Shown piece by piece: positions 43,988 through 52,654 of a stretch of DNA of 64,000 bases. This DNA is from Rhodobacteraceae bacterium M385. Lineage in GTDB: Bacteria; Pseudomonadota; Alphaproteobacteria; Rhodobacterales; Rhodobacteraceae. Position 1 is the stretch's first letter; each line of letters begins with the position of its first letter. A program made the translations under genes and the position numbers. The stretch is taken from NCBI GenBank assembly GCA_025141835.1, contig CP081102.1, positions 1,054,001 to 1,118,000 of the forward strand, read 5' to 3'. The notes under the pieces were generated by a model, which did not search any database, was not told the DNA's origin, and saw nothing but the letters and a program-made list of their open reading frames with translations.

Positions 43988-44911
43988 TTAGATCGCGAGG
44001 TTCGGGATGATCTGCTTTTTGCGGCTGACGACACCGGGCAGGACAAGCAGGTCTCCATCGCCAGCAATTGTCGAGAAGCTTTTCTCAGCGACGGTTTTAA
44101 CCAGATCGTTTGGCACCAGCAGCGTGGCTTCTTCGTTCAGAATGTCGATCACGAACAACAATACTTGGTCCGCGCCGTCTTCGGTGGCGACGGTTGGCAT
44201 GGTTTGCATCAGGCTGTCCTTGCGCGACAGAACCGTCGCCGGCGAGGTGGTTTCCAGAACCGAAACGCGGAAGGTCTTGCCGCCGACCTCGTAGGTCTTG
44301 CTGTCCATGCGCAGCAATTCCGCGTCCGAGAAGCTGGAGACATCGGACTTGGCCGCAAACATTTCGGCCGCGTAGGCGGGGATATCAATGTCCAGATCCG
44401 CCGCCAAAGCCTCGGCCACCGCGCGATCTTCATTGGTGGTGGTGGGCGAGCGGAATTCCAGCGTGTCCGATAGGATACAGCTGAGCATTGCGCCTTTGAT
44501 ATTTTCGGGCGCTTTGTTCAGGTCATCGCCGATCATTTTATGCATAATCGTGGCGGTGCAGGCGAGCGGTTCAATGCGAATGTCGATCGGGCCTTTGGTT
44601 TCCAGCCCGCCGACCAATTTGTGGTGGTCGATGATCGCTTGGATATCAGCGTCGTTGATCGCGTCGGGCAGTTCCGCAGGGTTGTTGGTGTCAACGATGA
44701 CAACGGGTTGGCCCGCTTCAACGGTGTCGATGATGCGGGGTTTGGGCATGTTCCAACGCTCCAGCACGAAAGCGGCTTCGGTGTTGGGCTCACCCAGCAA
44801 AACGGCTTCTGCTGGGGTGCCTTTCACGTCCGACAGGTACCATGCCCAGATCAGGGGGGAGCCTGTGGAGTCTGTGTCGGGGGATTTGTGGCCGAAAACC
44901 AATGTGGTCAT
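43988..44911 (-). CDS. ppaC: Manganese-dependent inorganic pyrophosphatase
   Basis: 307 residues. Family II pyrophosphatase motifs are FGHKSPDTDSTGSPLIWAWY (metal-binding H and D residues), VDTNNPAELPD, the DHH signature IDHHKLVGG, and a DHHA2 C-terminal domain ending VVSRKKQIIPNL. It hydrolyses PPi to phosphate in the cytoplasm, driving biosynthesis. This Mn-type enzyme is unrelated to the more common family I Ppa. Confidence 0.95.
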   Translation of the reverse strand: MTTLVFGHKSPDTDSTGSPLIWAWYLSDVKGTPAEAVLLGEPNTEAAFVLERWNMPKPRIIDTVEAGQPVVIVDTNNPAELPDAINDADIQAIIDHHKLVGGLETKGPIDIRIEPLACTATIMHKMIGDDLNKAPENIKGAMLSCILSDTLEFRSPTTTNEDRAVAEALAADLDIDIPAYAAEMFAAKSDVSSFSDAELLRMDSKTYEVGGKTFRVSVLETTSPATVLSRKDSLMQTMPTVATEDGADQVLLFVIDILNEEATLLVPNDLVKTVAEKSFSTIAGDGDLLVLPGVVSRKKQIIPNLAI

Positions 44912-45051
44912 GGGGCATACCTTGCTTAAGATGCGAAATTTGCGGCCCTTCTATCGGTGAGGCCCAGGTTTGTCACTGGCACGGGTGGGAAATATCGGGC
45001 GCTATGGCCGTGGATCGCGCGGGACTTTGGGCGTGCGGGGTGGCGCTGCGT

Positions 45052-47010
45052 CTAGAAGTCTTTGAAAACATCGGCCTGGGGATCGCCTGTGGCAGAGCTG
45101 GCGAGCAGTGGGGCCGTGGATGCACCTGCAACGGCGGCGGCCTGAATTGCGCCGTCGAAAGCGGCATGGCCCGTGGGGCTTGTGCCCCCCGGCGCCCAAG
45201 CGGGGGCGGAAGAGGCTGATCGGATCATTTGGAAGCGCGCAAGATGTCCGGCCAGGCGATCTGCTGCATTGGTCAGGTTTTCACTGGCGGCAGACGCCTC
45301 TTCCGCCATAGCGGCGTTGCTTTGGGTGGCGATGTCTAGCTCTCTCATGCCGGCGTTGATCTCAGTAACGCCGGTCGACTGCTCCTTCGCGGAAACGGCG
45401 ATATCCGAGACGAGCCCTGCTACTTTATCGACACGGCTGATGATGTCGCCGATCGTGTCGCCGGCCTTGCGAACCAGCTTGCTGCCGCTTTCTACCTGTT
45501 CGCTTGACGACGCTATCAGTGTTTTGATTTCCTGTGCCGAGGCCGAGGAATGCTGCGCCAAAGCCCTTACCTCCGATGCCACAACGGCAAAGCCACGGCC
45601 TGCCTCGCCCGCGCGGGCGGCTTCAACCCCCGCGTTCAGGGCCAACAGGTTGGTTTGAAAGGCGATGTCGTCGATAACAGAGATGATCTGCGTGATCTGT
45701 TGGGACGAAGCTTCGATCGCGGCCATGGCGGTGATGGCATCCTCCACAATGTCGCCAGTGCGTTTGGCGACAAGGCGGTTCTCATCCGTTGTGGCTTCCG
45801 CGTCCGAGGCGTTGGCGGCTGTTGATCGAACGCTTTCGCTCAATTGTTCCAAGGCGGCGGCCGATTGTTCCAGTGTCGCGGCTTGGCTTTCGGTTCGGCT
45901 AGATAGATCAGACGAGGAGCTGGCCAATTCGCGGGCGTCTTGGTTGACCTCATCAGCCACTTCGCGGATCGCCTCCACGTTGTCCGAAAGGTTATCGACC
46001 AGCAGATTGAACGACGTGCGCAGCCCCTCATATTCTGATGGAAACGGTGCGTCGGGACGGCTTTCGATCTGCTTTGTCAGGTCCAATTTTCCAAGCCGGG
46101 CCAACCCTTCGGTCAGGGCTTCAACCACAATGTCCTGATCTCGTTTCTTTTCCTGATCTTGACGGACGCGGTCTGCTTCCAATTGGTGCAGACGTTCAGC
46201 TTCCACCATCGAGGCTTGGAGCACGAGCAATCCGGAAGACATCATGCCCACTTCATCTTCGCGGGTTCGATAGGGGATGTGTTGATCCAGTGTGCCTTTC
46301 GACAGGTTCACGATGCATTGGGTCATGCGCGACAGGGGGGTCATGATCCAGCGGGCAGCGAGGAAAGCGAACAGCAAGGCCACCGCGATGGAGGCCGCGG
46401 CCACCAGGATTTCATTTACCCAAAGCTCCCGCTGGTGGCCTATGAAATCAGCCGTGTTGGCCGCAATTGCGATGGCACCCACAACGGAACCATCTGCGTC
46501 AAATATCGGGGCGCGAAGCACCTGATGGCTTGCCCCATCCGCCTGCGCCGGACCTATGTGAGTGTCATGGTCCCGCAGCGCAAGGTAAGCGTCCGAATGC
46601 GCGATCATGGCCCCTATCGCGGGCTGTTCAACATCTTCTGCAATAGTCGAGGCGATGCGGACAAACGCCTCGGTTGCGGGATCAAACCGAAAGATTGCAG
46701 CGTCCAGCCCCGCGAGGCTTGCAGCGGGGGCGACCAGCGCGTCGCTCGCATCTTGCGGCATGTCAGGCCAGACGATTCTGTCAATTACATGGCCCTCACC
46801 TGCAACGAAGCTGGCCCCTTCGTAGGTCTCCTGCACTTGGTTGGCCACGATCCGCGCGCCGATCCAATTGTCGTTCTCAACACTTTCAAAATAGGTGTGA
46901 CGAACCTCCAGATAGCCCACGAAAGATACCGCAAAGGACAGCGCCATCAGCGTGGCAGCCAGCAAAGCGATGAGTTTAGCGCTCAAGCTTAGCTTGTTGA
47001 GAAATTTCAT
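45052..47010 (-). CDS. Methyl-accepting chemotaxis protein, full length
   Basis: 652 residues from the ATG at 47010, preceded by GGAGG. First membrane helix about 8-35, a periplasmic sensor to about 190, a second helix about 195-218, HAMP-type region(s), then the signalling coiled coil with the tip VIDDIAFQTNLLALNAGVEA. The tip and HAMP region resemble the partial receptor at the left edge of the window. It ends in a Pro/Ala/Gly-rich linker and DVFKDF, which lacks the Trp of a normal CheR-binding pentapeptide. Ligand unknown. Confidence 0.93.
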   Translation of the reverse strand: MKFLNKLSLSAKLIALLAATLMALSFAVSFVGYLEVRHTYFESVENDNWIGARIVANQVQETYEGASFVAGEGHVIDRIVWPDMPQDASDALVAPAASLAGLDAAIFRFDPATEAFVRIASTIAEDVEQPAIGAMIAHSDAYLALRDHDTHIGPAQADGASHQVLRAPIFDADGSVVGAIAIAANTADFIGHQRELWVNEILVAAASIAVALLFAFLAARWIMTPLSRMTQCIVNLSKGTLDQHIPYRTREDEVGMMSSGLLVLQASMVEAERLHQLEADRVRQDQEKKRDQDIVVEALTEGLARLGKLDLTKQIESRPDAPFPSEYEGLRTSFNLLVDNLSDNVEAIREVADEVNQDARELASSSSDLSSRTESQAATLEQSAAALEQLSESVRSTAANASDAEATTDENRLVAKRTGDIVEDAITAMAAIEASSQQITQIISVIDDIAFQTNLLALNAGVEAARAGEAGRGFAVVASEVRALAQHSSASAQEIKTLIASSSEQVESGSKLVRKAGDTIGDIISRVDKVAGLVSDIAVSAKEQSTGVTEINAGMRELDIATQSNAAMAEEASAASENLTNAADRLAGHLARFQMIRSASSAPAWAPGGTSPTGHAAFDGAIQAAAVAGASTAPLLASSATGDPQADVFKDF

Positions 47011-47092
47011 CGCCGCCTCCACACGATTTCGGGGTCACTAAGGTCGAGTGTTAGTGGCAAAACCTGAATCAACCGTTACCCTTCAGATCATC

Positions 47093-47121
47093 TTGACAGC
47101 ACCGGGTCTGCTGCCTATCTC
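47093..47121 (+). promoter_or_regulatory. RpoH-type promoter of groESL
   Basis: CTTGACA (47092-47098) and CTATCTC (47115-47121), with a 16-17 base spacer, matching the alphaproteobacterial sigma-32 pattern. Predicted start is about 47128, at the edge of the CIRCE element. Confidence 0.8.
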
Positions 47122-47128
47122 AACGTCG

Positions 47129-47155
47129 TTGGCACTCACTAGGGGTGAGTGACAG
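47129..47155 (+). promoter_or_regulatory. CIRCE element (HrcA operator)
   Basis: TTGGCACTC-N9-GAGTGACAG. The left arm matches the consensus TTAGCACTC at 8 of 9 positions, and the right keeps GAGTG of GAGTGCTAA. The spacer is exactly nine. The position just after the predicted transcription start is normal for HrcA repression. Confidence 0.85.
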
Positions 47156-47199
47156 CAGTACCGAGAGACAATCCCTAACCGGATAGAGGAGAGGCCAAA

Positions 47200-47487
47200 A
47201 TGGCATTGAAACCGCTGCAAGACCGCGTGTTGGTTCGCCGTGTAGAATCCGAGGAAAAGACCGCTGGCGGTCTGATCATCCCCGAAAGCGCGAAAGAAAA
47301 GCCCTCTGAGGGTGAAGTTGTTGCCTGCGGCGACGGCGCCCGGAAAGACTCTGGCGAGTTGATCGAGATGTCGGTGAAAACCGGCGATCGCATCCTGTTC
47401 GGCAAATGGTCCGGCACGGAAGTGACGCTCGAAGGCGAAGAGCTTCTGATGATGAAGGAATCGGACATCTTGGGCATCATCACCTAA
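47200..47487 (+). CDS. groES: Co-chaperonin GroES (Cpn10)
   Basis: 95 residues, standard length. PLQDRVLVRRVESEEKTAGG at the N-terminus contains the mobile loop (EEKTAGGLIIPESAKEK), and the C-terminal half has GDRILFGKWSGTEV. It forms the lid of the GroEL folding chamber. GAGGAG precedes the ATG. Dual control is predicted from the RpoH-type promoter and CIRCE; groEL follows after 65 bases. Confidence 0.98.
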   Translation: MALKPLQDRVLVRRVESEEKTAGGLIIPESAKEKPSEGEVVACGDGARKDSGELIEMSVKTGDRILFGKWSGTEVTLEGEELLMMKESDILGIIT

Positions 47488-47552
47488 GTCGTTTGCCCGG
47501 CGCAAACATTCCGATCCCCGAAAAACACATCGAATTTTAAGGAGACGCCATC

Positions 47553-49190
47553 ATGGCAAAAGACGTCCGTTTTGATACCGACGCCCGCAATCGTATGCTG
47601 AAGGGTGTGAACATCCTCGCTGATGCGGTCAAAGTCACGCTCGGCCCCAAAGGCCGTAACGTGGTTATCGACAAATCCTTCGGCGCCCCGCGCATCACGA
47701 AGGACGGTGTATCTGTCGCCAAAGAGATCGAGCTGGAAGACAAGTTCGAGAACATGGGCGCACAGATGGTTAAGGAAGTTGCTTCCCGCACCAACGACGA
47801 AGCCGGTGACGGCACAACGACGGCAACGGTTCTGGCCCAAGCCATCGTTAAAGAGGGCATGAAGTCGGTTGCGGCTGGCATGAACCCAATGGACCTCAAG
47901 CGCGGCATCGACATGGCTGTTGCCAAAGTCATCGCCGAAATCCAAGCGTCCGCGCGTGAAGTCGCTGATTCCGACGAAGTTGCTCAGGTCGGCACGATCT
48001 CTGCCAACGGTGAAGCCGAAATCGGTCGTCAGATCGCTGATGCGATGCAGAAAGTCGGCAACGACGGCGTCATCACTGTGGAAGAAAACAAAGGTCTCGA
48101 AACCGAGACCGATGTTGTCGAAGGCATGCAGTTCGACCGTGGCTACCTGTCGCCTTACTTCGTGACCAACCCCGACAAGATGGTTGCTGAGCTGGAAGAC
48201 TGCTTGATCTTGCTGCACGAGAAGAAACTCTCTTCCCTCCAGCCAATGGTTCCGCTTCTGGAAACTGTTATCCAGTCCGGCAAGCCTCTGCTGATCATCG
48301 CCGAAGATGTTGAGGGCGAAGCCCTTGCAACGCTGGTTGTGAACAAGCTGCGTGGCGGCCTGAAAATCGCTGCTGTCAAAGCGCCCGGCTTCGGTGATCG
48401 TCGTAAGGCGATGCTGCAAGACATCGCGATTTTGACCGGTGGTCAGGTTATCGCAGAAGACCTCGGCATGAAGCTGGAGTCGGTGACGATGGACATGCTC
48501 GGCACAGCCAAGCGTCTGACGATCACGAAAGACGAGACCACAATCATCGACGGCAACGGCTCTTCCGCCGAGATCGAAGCGCGCGTTGCTCAGATCCGCC
48601 AGCAGATCGAAGAAAGCACCTCCGATTACGACCGTGAGAAGCTGCAAGAGCGTGTGGCCAAACTGGCCGGCGGTGTTGCCGTTATCAAGGTCGGCGGCAT
48701 GTCCGAAATCGAAGTGAAAGAGCGTAAAGACCGCGTCGACGACGCCCTGAACGCAACCCGTGCCGCTGTCCAAGAGGGCATCGTTGTGGGTGGTGGTGTT
48801 GCGCTGATCCAAGGTGGCAAGGCTCTGGAAGGTCTGACCGGTGTCAACGCCGATCAAAACGCAGGTATCTCCATCGTGCGCCGCGCACTGGAAGCGCCTC
48901 TGCGTCAGATCGCCGAGAACTCCGGCGTCGACGGTTCGGTTGTTGCGGGCAAAATCCGCGAATCCGAAGACAAAGCCTTCGGCTTCAACGCTCAGACCGA
49001 AGAATATGGCGACATGTTCAAGTTCGGCGTGATCGACCCGGCCAAAGTTGTCCGTACGGCGCTGCAAGACGCGGCATCTGTCGCTGGCCTGCTGATCACC
49101 ACGGAAGCCATGATCGCCGACAAGCCGTCGAAAGACGGCGGCGGCGCCCCTGCAATGCCCGACATGGGCGGCATGGGCGGCATGATGTAA
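47553..49190 (+). CDS. groEL: Chaperonin GroEL (Cpn60)
   Basis: 545 residues. Present are KVTLGPKGRNVVIDKSFGAP, DGTTTATVLAQAI (ATP site), the apical domain with APGFGDRRKAMLQDIA, GGGVALIQGGKALE and the C-terminal GGMGGMM tail. It folds newly made and heat-damaged proteins with GroES and ATP. AAGGAGA precedes the ATG. The codon choice is more optimised than in neighbouring genes (few rare codons), fitting high expression. Confidence 0.98.
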   Translation: MAKDVRFDTDARNRMLKGVNILADAVKVTLGPKGRNVVIDKSFGAPRITKDGVSVAKEIELEDKFENMGAQMVKEVASRTNDEAGDGTTTATVLAQAIVKEGMKSVAAGMNPMDLKRGIDMAVAKVIAEIQASAREVADSDEVAQVGTISANGEAEIGRQIADAMQKVGNDGVITVEENKGLETETDVVEGMQFDRGYLSPYFVTNPDKMVAELEDCLILLHEKKLSSLQPMVPLLETVIQSGKPLLIIAEDVEGEALATLVVNKLRGGLKIAAVKAPGFGDRRKAMLQDIAILTGGQVIAEDLGMKLESVTMDMLGTAKRLTITKDETTIIDGNGSSAEIEARVAQIRQQIEESTSDYDREKLQERVAKLAGGVAVIKVGGMSEIEVKERKDRVDDALNATRAAVQEGIVVGGGVALIQGGKALEGLTGVNADQNAGISIVRRALEAPLRQIAENSGVDGSVVAGKIRESEDKAFGFNAQTEEYGDMFKFGVIDPAKVVRTALQDAASVAGLLITTEAMIADKPSKDGGGAPAMPDMGGMGGMM

Positions 49191-49229
49191 GGCGACTTTG
49201 CTTTAACAAAGTCTGCCACAACGGCAGTG

Positions 49230-49254
49230 CAAAGGCCCCCTCGTGGGGCCTTTG
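49230..49254 (+). terminator. Terminator after groEL
   Basis: CAAAGGCCCC (49230-49239) pairs perfectly with GGGGCCTTTG (49245-49254) around a five-base loop, 40 bases after the stop. Only TTTG follows in the stem end, without a long U-run. Confidence 0.75.
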
Positions 49255-49308
49255 TCACGTCTACGGCATTGCTCTTTTCTTTTACCGCGCCTGCTGACAG
49301 AAAACCCC

Positions 49309-50451
49309 ATGCCCCACGCGCCCCTTTCCATTACGTTTCAAAATGCTCAGGTTCTCAGGACCGATGGGCTTGAGGTGGCTGATCTTTCGACCTCGAAGGG
49401 GCTTATCGGCACGAAGGCCTCCCGCACCGTTGATGCCGCGGGCTACATGATCCTGCCGGGCATTGTCGATCTGCATGGCGACGGGTTTGAACACCACATG
49501 GCGCCCCGTCGTGGGGCGCAGTCGGACCCCGCCCTTGGCCTTCGCGCGGTCGAGGCAGAGTTGGCGGCCAACGGCATTACTACCGCCATGCTGGCGCAGT
49601 TTTTCTCGTGGGAAGGCGGGATGCGGGGGCCGGATTTTGCCCAAACGCTGGTGCGTGCGGTGGCGGATTATCAGGCGACGACGGACCTGCACATCCAACT
49701 GCGGCTGGAGGTGGCGATTTCGGACCTTTTCACCCGCGCCGCCGCATTGATCGCGGAAGGGGGCATCCGTTACGTGGTGCTGAACGATCACCTTCCCCAC
49801 AAGGCTTTGGCTGCCGGAAAGCGCCCGCCTCGGCTGACCGGGCAGGCGCTGAAGTCGGGGCGCTCCCCCGAGGCGCATCTGGCAATGCTGCAAGAGCTTC
49901 ATGAAAACATGCCTCGCGCTGAAATAGCCGTTGCCGCGCTGACGGCAGAGCTGAGGGCGGCTCATGTGCGCATCGGCAGCCACGATGATCGCACCGCGAG
50001 TGATCGCACCCGCAACCGGGCCCTGGGCGCAGACATATGCGAGTTCCCCGAAACGCTTGCGGCGGCGGAGGCGGCACATGAGGCCGGAGAGCCGATTATC
50101 ATGGGCGCTCCCAATGTCGTGCGCGGCGGATCACACGATAAGAAGATCGCGGCAAAAGATTTGATTTTAAAGGGTTGGGTGACGGCTTTGGTATCGGATT
50201 ACCATTACCCCTCACTGCATCGGGCGGCGCTGAAACTTTGGGATGATGGGATGGAGTTGCCGCAGGCTTGGGGGTTGATCTCTGCCGGGCCGGCACGGGT
50301 GATGGGATGGAAGGACAGGGGCCAATTGGTGCCCGGGCTGCGCGCTGATCTGGTGGTGATGCACGCAGAGACCCGCCGGATCGAGGGTGTGATCTGTGGC
50401 GGGCGCGTGACGCATTTGACCGGTGAACTTGCAACAAGAATGGTGGGCTGA
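49309..50451 (+). CDS. phnM: PhnM-like alpha-D-ribose 1-methylphosphonate 5-triphosphate diphosphatase
   Basis: 380 residues from the ATG at 49309. Amidohydrolase features are GIVDLHGDGFEHHM (metal-binding His pair), VVLNDHLPH, RIGSHDDRTASDR and ALVSDYHYPSL. These match PhnM of the carbon-phosphorus lyase pathway, which removes PPi from the phosphonate-ribose-triphosphate intermediate. No other phn gene is in the window, so it stands alone directly behind groEL. A related amidohydrolase role is possible. Confidence 0.85.
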   Translation: MPHAPLSITFQNAQVLRTDGLEVADLSTSKGLIGTKASRTVDAAGYMILPGIVDLHGDGFEHHMAPRRGAQSDPALGLRAVEAELAANGITTAMLAQFFSWEGGMRGPDFAQTLVRAVADYQATTDLHIQLRLEVAISDLFTRAAALIAEGGIRYVVLNDHLPHKALAAGKRPPRLTGQALKSGRSPEAHLAMLQELHENMPRAEIAVAALTAELRAAHVRIGSHDDRTASDRTRNRALGADICEFPETLAAAEAAHEAGEPIIMGAPNVVRGGSHDKKIAAKDLILKGWVTALVSDYHYPSLHRAALKLWDDGMELPQAWGLISAGPARVMGWKDRGQLVPGLRADLVVMHAETRRIEGVICGGRVTHLTGELATRMVG

Positions 50452-50452
50452 C

Positions 50453-51322
50453 GTGCGATTTATGCTTCTGGTGTGCGTGGTCCTTGTGGCCTTCGCGGCG
50501 AACTCGATCCTCAATAGGATGGCGGTGGGTGGCGCAGAGATTGACGCGCTGTTGTTCGCCTTGGTCCGCGCCTTCGCCGGGGCGGTAATGCTGACCGTTC
50601 TGGTCTTGGCTCGGCGGCGCGGCCTGCCGGTGTTTCGCGCAGCCCGGATCGTGGGGGCGGGCAGCCTTACGCTTTATCTTGTTGGCTTTTCAATTGCTTA
50701 CGTGCAGATGGATGCGGGGCTTGGGGCCTTGATCCTGTTCGGTGGCGTTCAGGTCACCATGTTTGCCGGGTCGTTGTTTGAGGGCGAACGCCCGCCGCTG
50801 CGCCGCTGGATCGGGGCCGCACTGGCCCTAGCGGGCCTGACGTGGTTGAGCTGGCCCACGGGACCGACGGCTCTTCCGGCGGTTGCCGTCATCGCCATGT
50901 TGGTGGCAGCGGTGGGGTGGGGGATCTACAGCCTCGCGGGGCGTCGCGCGCTAGACCCGATGGCCGAGACGGGGGCGAATTTCATTTGGTCGGTGCCGCC
51001 ATTGTTGTTGCTGACGATGCTGCGTCCTGCCCAGATTGATGGGGTAGAGACGACGCCGTTAGGCTTTGCCTTGGCGATTGTGGCGGGGGCTGTAACCTCG
51101 GGGCTTGGCTATGCGCTTTGGTATTCGGTTTTGCCGCGTCTTGGGGGATCGACCTCGGCGCTGCTGCAACTGACGGTGCCGATCATCGCTATGGCCGCAG
51201 GCGTGGCGCTATTGGACGAGGTGGTGACATGGCGCATGTTGGGGGCCGGTTTGGTCACCTTGGGGGGCATTGCTTACGGCCTTGGCCTGTTTCAGCGGAT
51301 GGCGAGTTCCAAGGGATCGTAG
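50453..51322 (+). CDS. DMT superfamily (EamA) transporter
   Basis: About 289 residues. Candidate starts are GTG 50453, right after the phnM stop with GGTGGG five bases before it, and ATG 50462; I give the GTG. Ten membrane helices in two EamA repeats are evident, the second containing GWGIYSLAGRRALDPMAETG. Substrate unknown. Tight spacing implies co-transcription with phnM. It overlaps the convergent NUDIX gene by 31 bases. Confidence 0.84.
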   Translation: MRFMLLVCVVLVAFAANSILNRMAVGGAEIDALLFALVRAFAGAVMLTVLVLARRRGLPVFRAARIVGAGSLTLYLVGFSIAYVQMDAGLGALILFGGVQVTMFAGSLFEGERPPLRRWIGAALALAGLTWLSWPTGPTALPAVAVIAMLVAAVGWGIYSLAGRRALDPMAETGANFIWSVPPLLLLTMLRPAQIDGVETTPLGFALAIVAGAVTSGLGYALWYSVLPRLGGSTSALLQLTVPIIAMAAGVALLDEVVTWRMLGAGLVTLGGIAYGLGLFQRMASSKGS

Positions 51323-51750
51323 TAGAAGCCGCCGTCCCAAGCGATGCGTTCCAAGCTATCGGGTTTCACGCGAATGCTGGCCATTTCGGCCCGTGACACG
51401 AGGCGGCGTTTGGTGACGATGCCTTCCGGATCGGTCCAGGCCTGCAAGGGGTCGCCCGAGATCAGGGTGACGCGGAAATAGACATCGACTTGGTGGAAGT
51501 GGCGGCGCGGGTCGTGGAATTCATTCACGAGGCAAGGCGCCCCGACGGCAATTTCCAGCCCGGTTTCCTCCTGAAATTCTCGCTTCAGGTTGTCCTCAAG
51601 GGAGTGATGGGGATCGGCCCCACCGCCGGGCGCACACATCAGATCGGACTTCGCCTCCGGCCAGGCATTCACCAAAAGGAGGCGGTCATCGACCATCAGG
51701 AGGCCGCGGACAGCCATGCGAATGGGGCGCTTGGAGGCGGGATTGGACAT
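51292..51750 (-). CDS. NUDIX hydrolase with partly degenerate box
   Basis: 152 residues. The Nudix core REFQEETGLE is intact, preceded by GGGADPHHSLEDNLK. In the canonical GX5EX7REUXEEXGU the first Glu appears to be His, although a Glu lies three residues later. It should hydrolyse a nucleoside diphosphate derivative; substrate unknown. Convergent overlap with the DMT gene. Confidence 0.85.
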   Translation of the reverse strand: MSNPASKRPIRMAVRGLLMVDDRLLLVNAWPEAKSDLMCAPGGGADPHHSLEDNLKREFQEETGLEIAVGAPCLVNEFHDPRRHFHQVDVYFRVTLISGDPLQAWTDPEGIVTKRRLVSRAEMASIRVKPDSLERIAWDGGFYYDPLELAIR

Positions 51751-51825
51751 GGTCAGAACCTGACGGGGCGCGACAAGAAGGGCAAGCCCCTCGTATGGGG
51801 GCGCATGTTGGCCTATCTAGGGACT

Positions 51826-52551
51826 ATGCGTTTGGTGATTTTCCTTTTGGCAGCAGTTTTTCTGACTGCCCCGGCACGGGCTGATTGCGTGGTTTTGCTG
51901 CACGGGTTGGCGCGTAGCGAGACCTCTTTGCTTGTATTGGAAGAGCGGCTGGAGGCGGTTGGCTATCAGGTCGAGAACCGCAGCTACCCTTCTACTCGGG
52001 CGACGATTGCGGAACTGGCGGACGACACGATTCCGCCCGCCTTGGCGCGGTGCGGCATGCAGAGGGTGCATTTTGTGACCCATTCCATGGGCGGCATTCT
52101 GGCGCGCTATTGGTTGGGCGAGCACCGGACGCCGTTTTTGGGCCGAGTGGTCATGTTGGCCCCGCCCAATGGCGGCTCGGAATTGGTGGATGTGTTCGGA
52201 CCGCTGGAGCCGTTTGAGTGGCTCAACGGCCCGGCGGGGATGCAATTGGGAACGGACCCCACGGATTTGGTGAACCGGCTGGGGGATGTGGATTTTGATC
52301 TGGGGGTCATTGCCGGAAACCGGACGTTGAACCCGTTCTACTCCGCCCTGATCCCCGGCCCCGATGATGGCAAAGTGGGGGTGGACAGCACAGAGGTGGA
52401 CGGCATGGCCGACCATATCGTGCTGCCGGTGACCCATACGTTCATGATGAACAGCCCCCTGGTGATCGCGCAGGTGGAGGCGTTTCTGGAGACGGGGGCG
52501 TTCGATCACGAGTTGAGCGTGATCGGCGCGATCGGGGAGTTGATCGAGTAG
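51826..52551 (+). CDS. Exported alpha/beta-hydrolase (lipase-like)
   Basis: 241 residues from the ATG at 51826, giving the signal peptide MRLVIFLLAAVFLTAPARA; an ATG at 51805 adds seven residues. The mature enzyme starts with CVVLLHGLARSETS (HG oxyanion region) and has the nucleophile elbow VTHSMGGIL, with a late Asp/His pair (GMADHIVLPVTHTF). It likely cleaves lipids or esters in the periplasm. The upstream ORF extension into the NUDIX gene is a frame shadow. Confidence 0.86.
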   Translation: MRLVIFLLAAVFLTAPARADCVVLLHGLARSETSLLVLEERLEAVGYQVENRSYPSTRATIAELADDTIPPALARCGMQRVHFVTHSMGGILARYWLGEHRTPFLGRVVMLAPPNGGSELVDVFGPLEPFEWLNGPAGMQLGTDPTDLVNRLGDVDFDLGVIAGNRTLNPFYSALIPGPDDGKVGVDSTEVDGMADHIVLPVTHTFMMNSPLVIAQVEAFLETGAFDHELSVIGAIGELIE

Positions 52552-52610
52552 GGGTGTTCGGTGCGGGGCGTTTTGCCGTTAGGTTTGCGAGGGGGGAAAG
52601 CGCCGGATTG

Positions 52611-52637
52611 AGTTGTATGGGCCAAGGTGAAGGGGGG
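52611..52637 (+). repeat. Dispersed intergenic motif, copy C
   Basis: GGGCCAAGGTGAAGGGGGG core at 52619-52637 after AGTTGTAT. Similar to copies at 16874-16904 and 23709-23732; it lies between the convergent lipase and purK genes. Confidence 0.45.
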
Positions 52638-52654
52638 AGCGGTGTGGCCCCCTT

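Noticed and set aside
45173..46346. Plus-strand frames inside the chemoreceptor
   Set aside because: Antisense shadows of the signalling domain, whose repetitive Ala/Glu codons keep opposite frames open.
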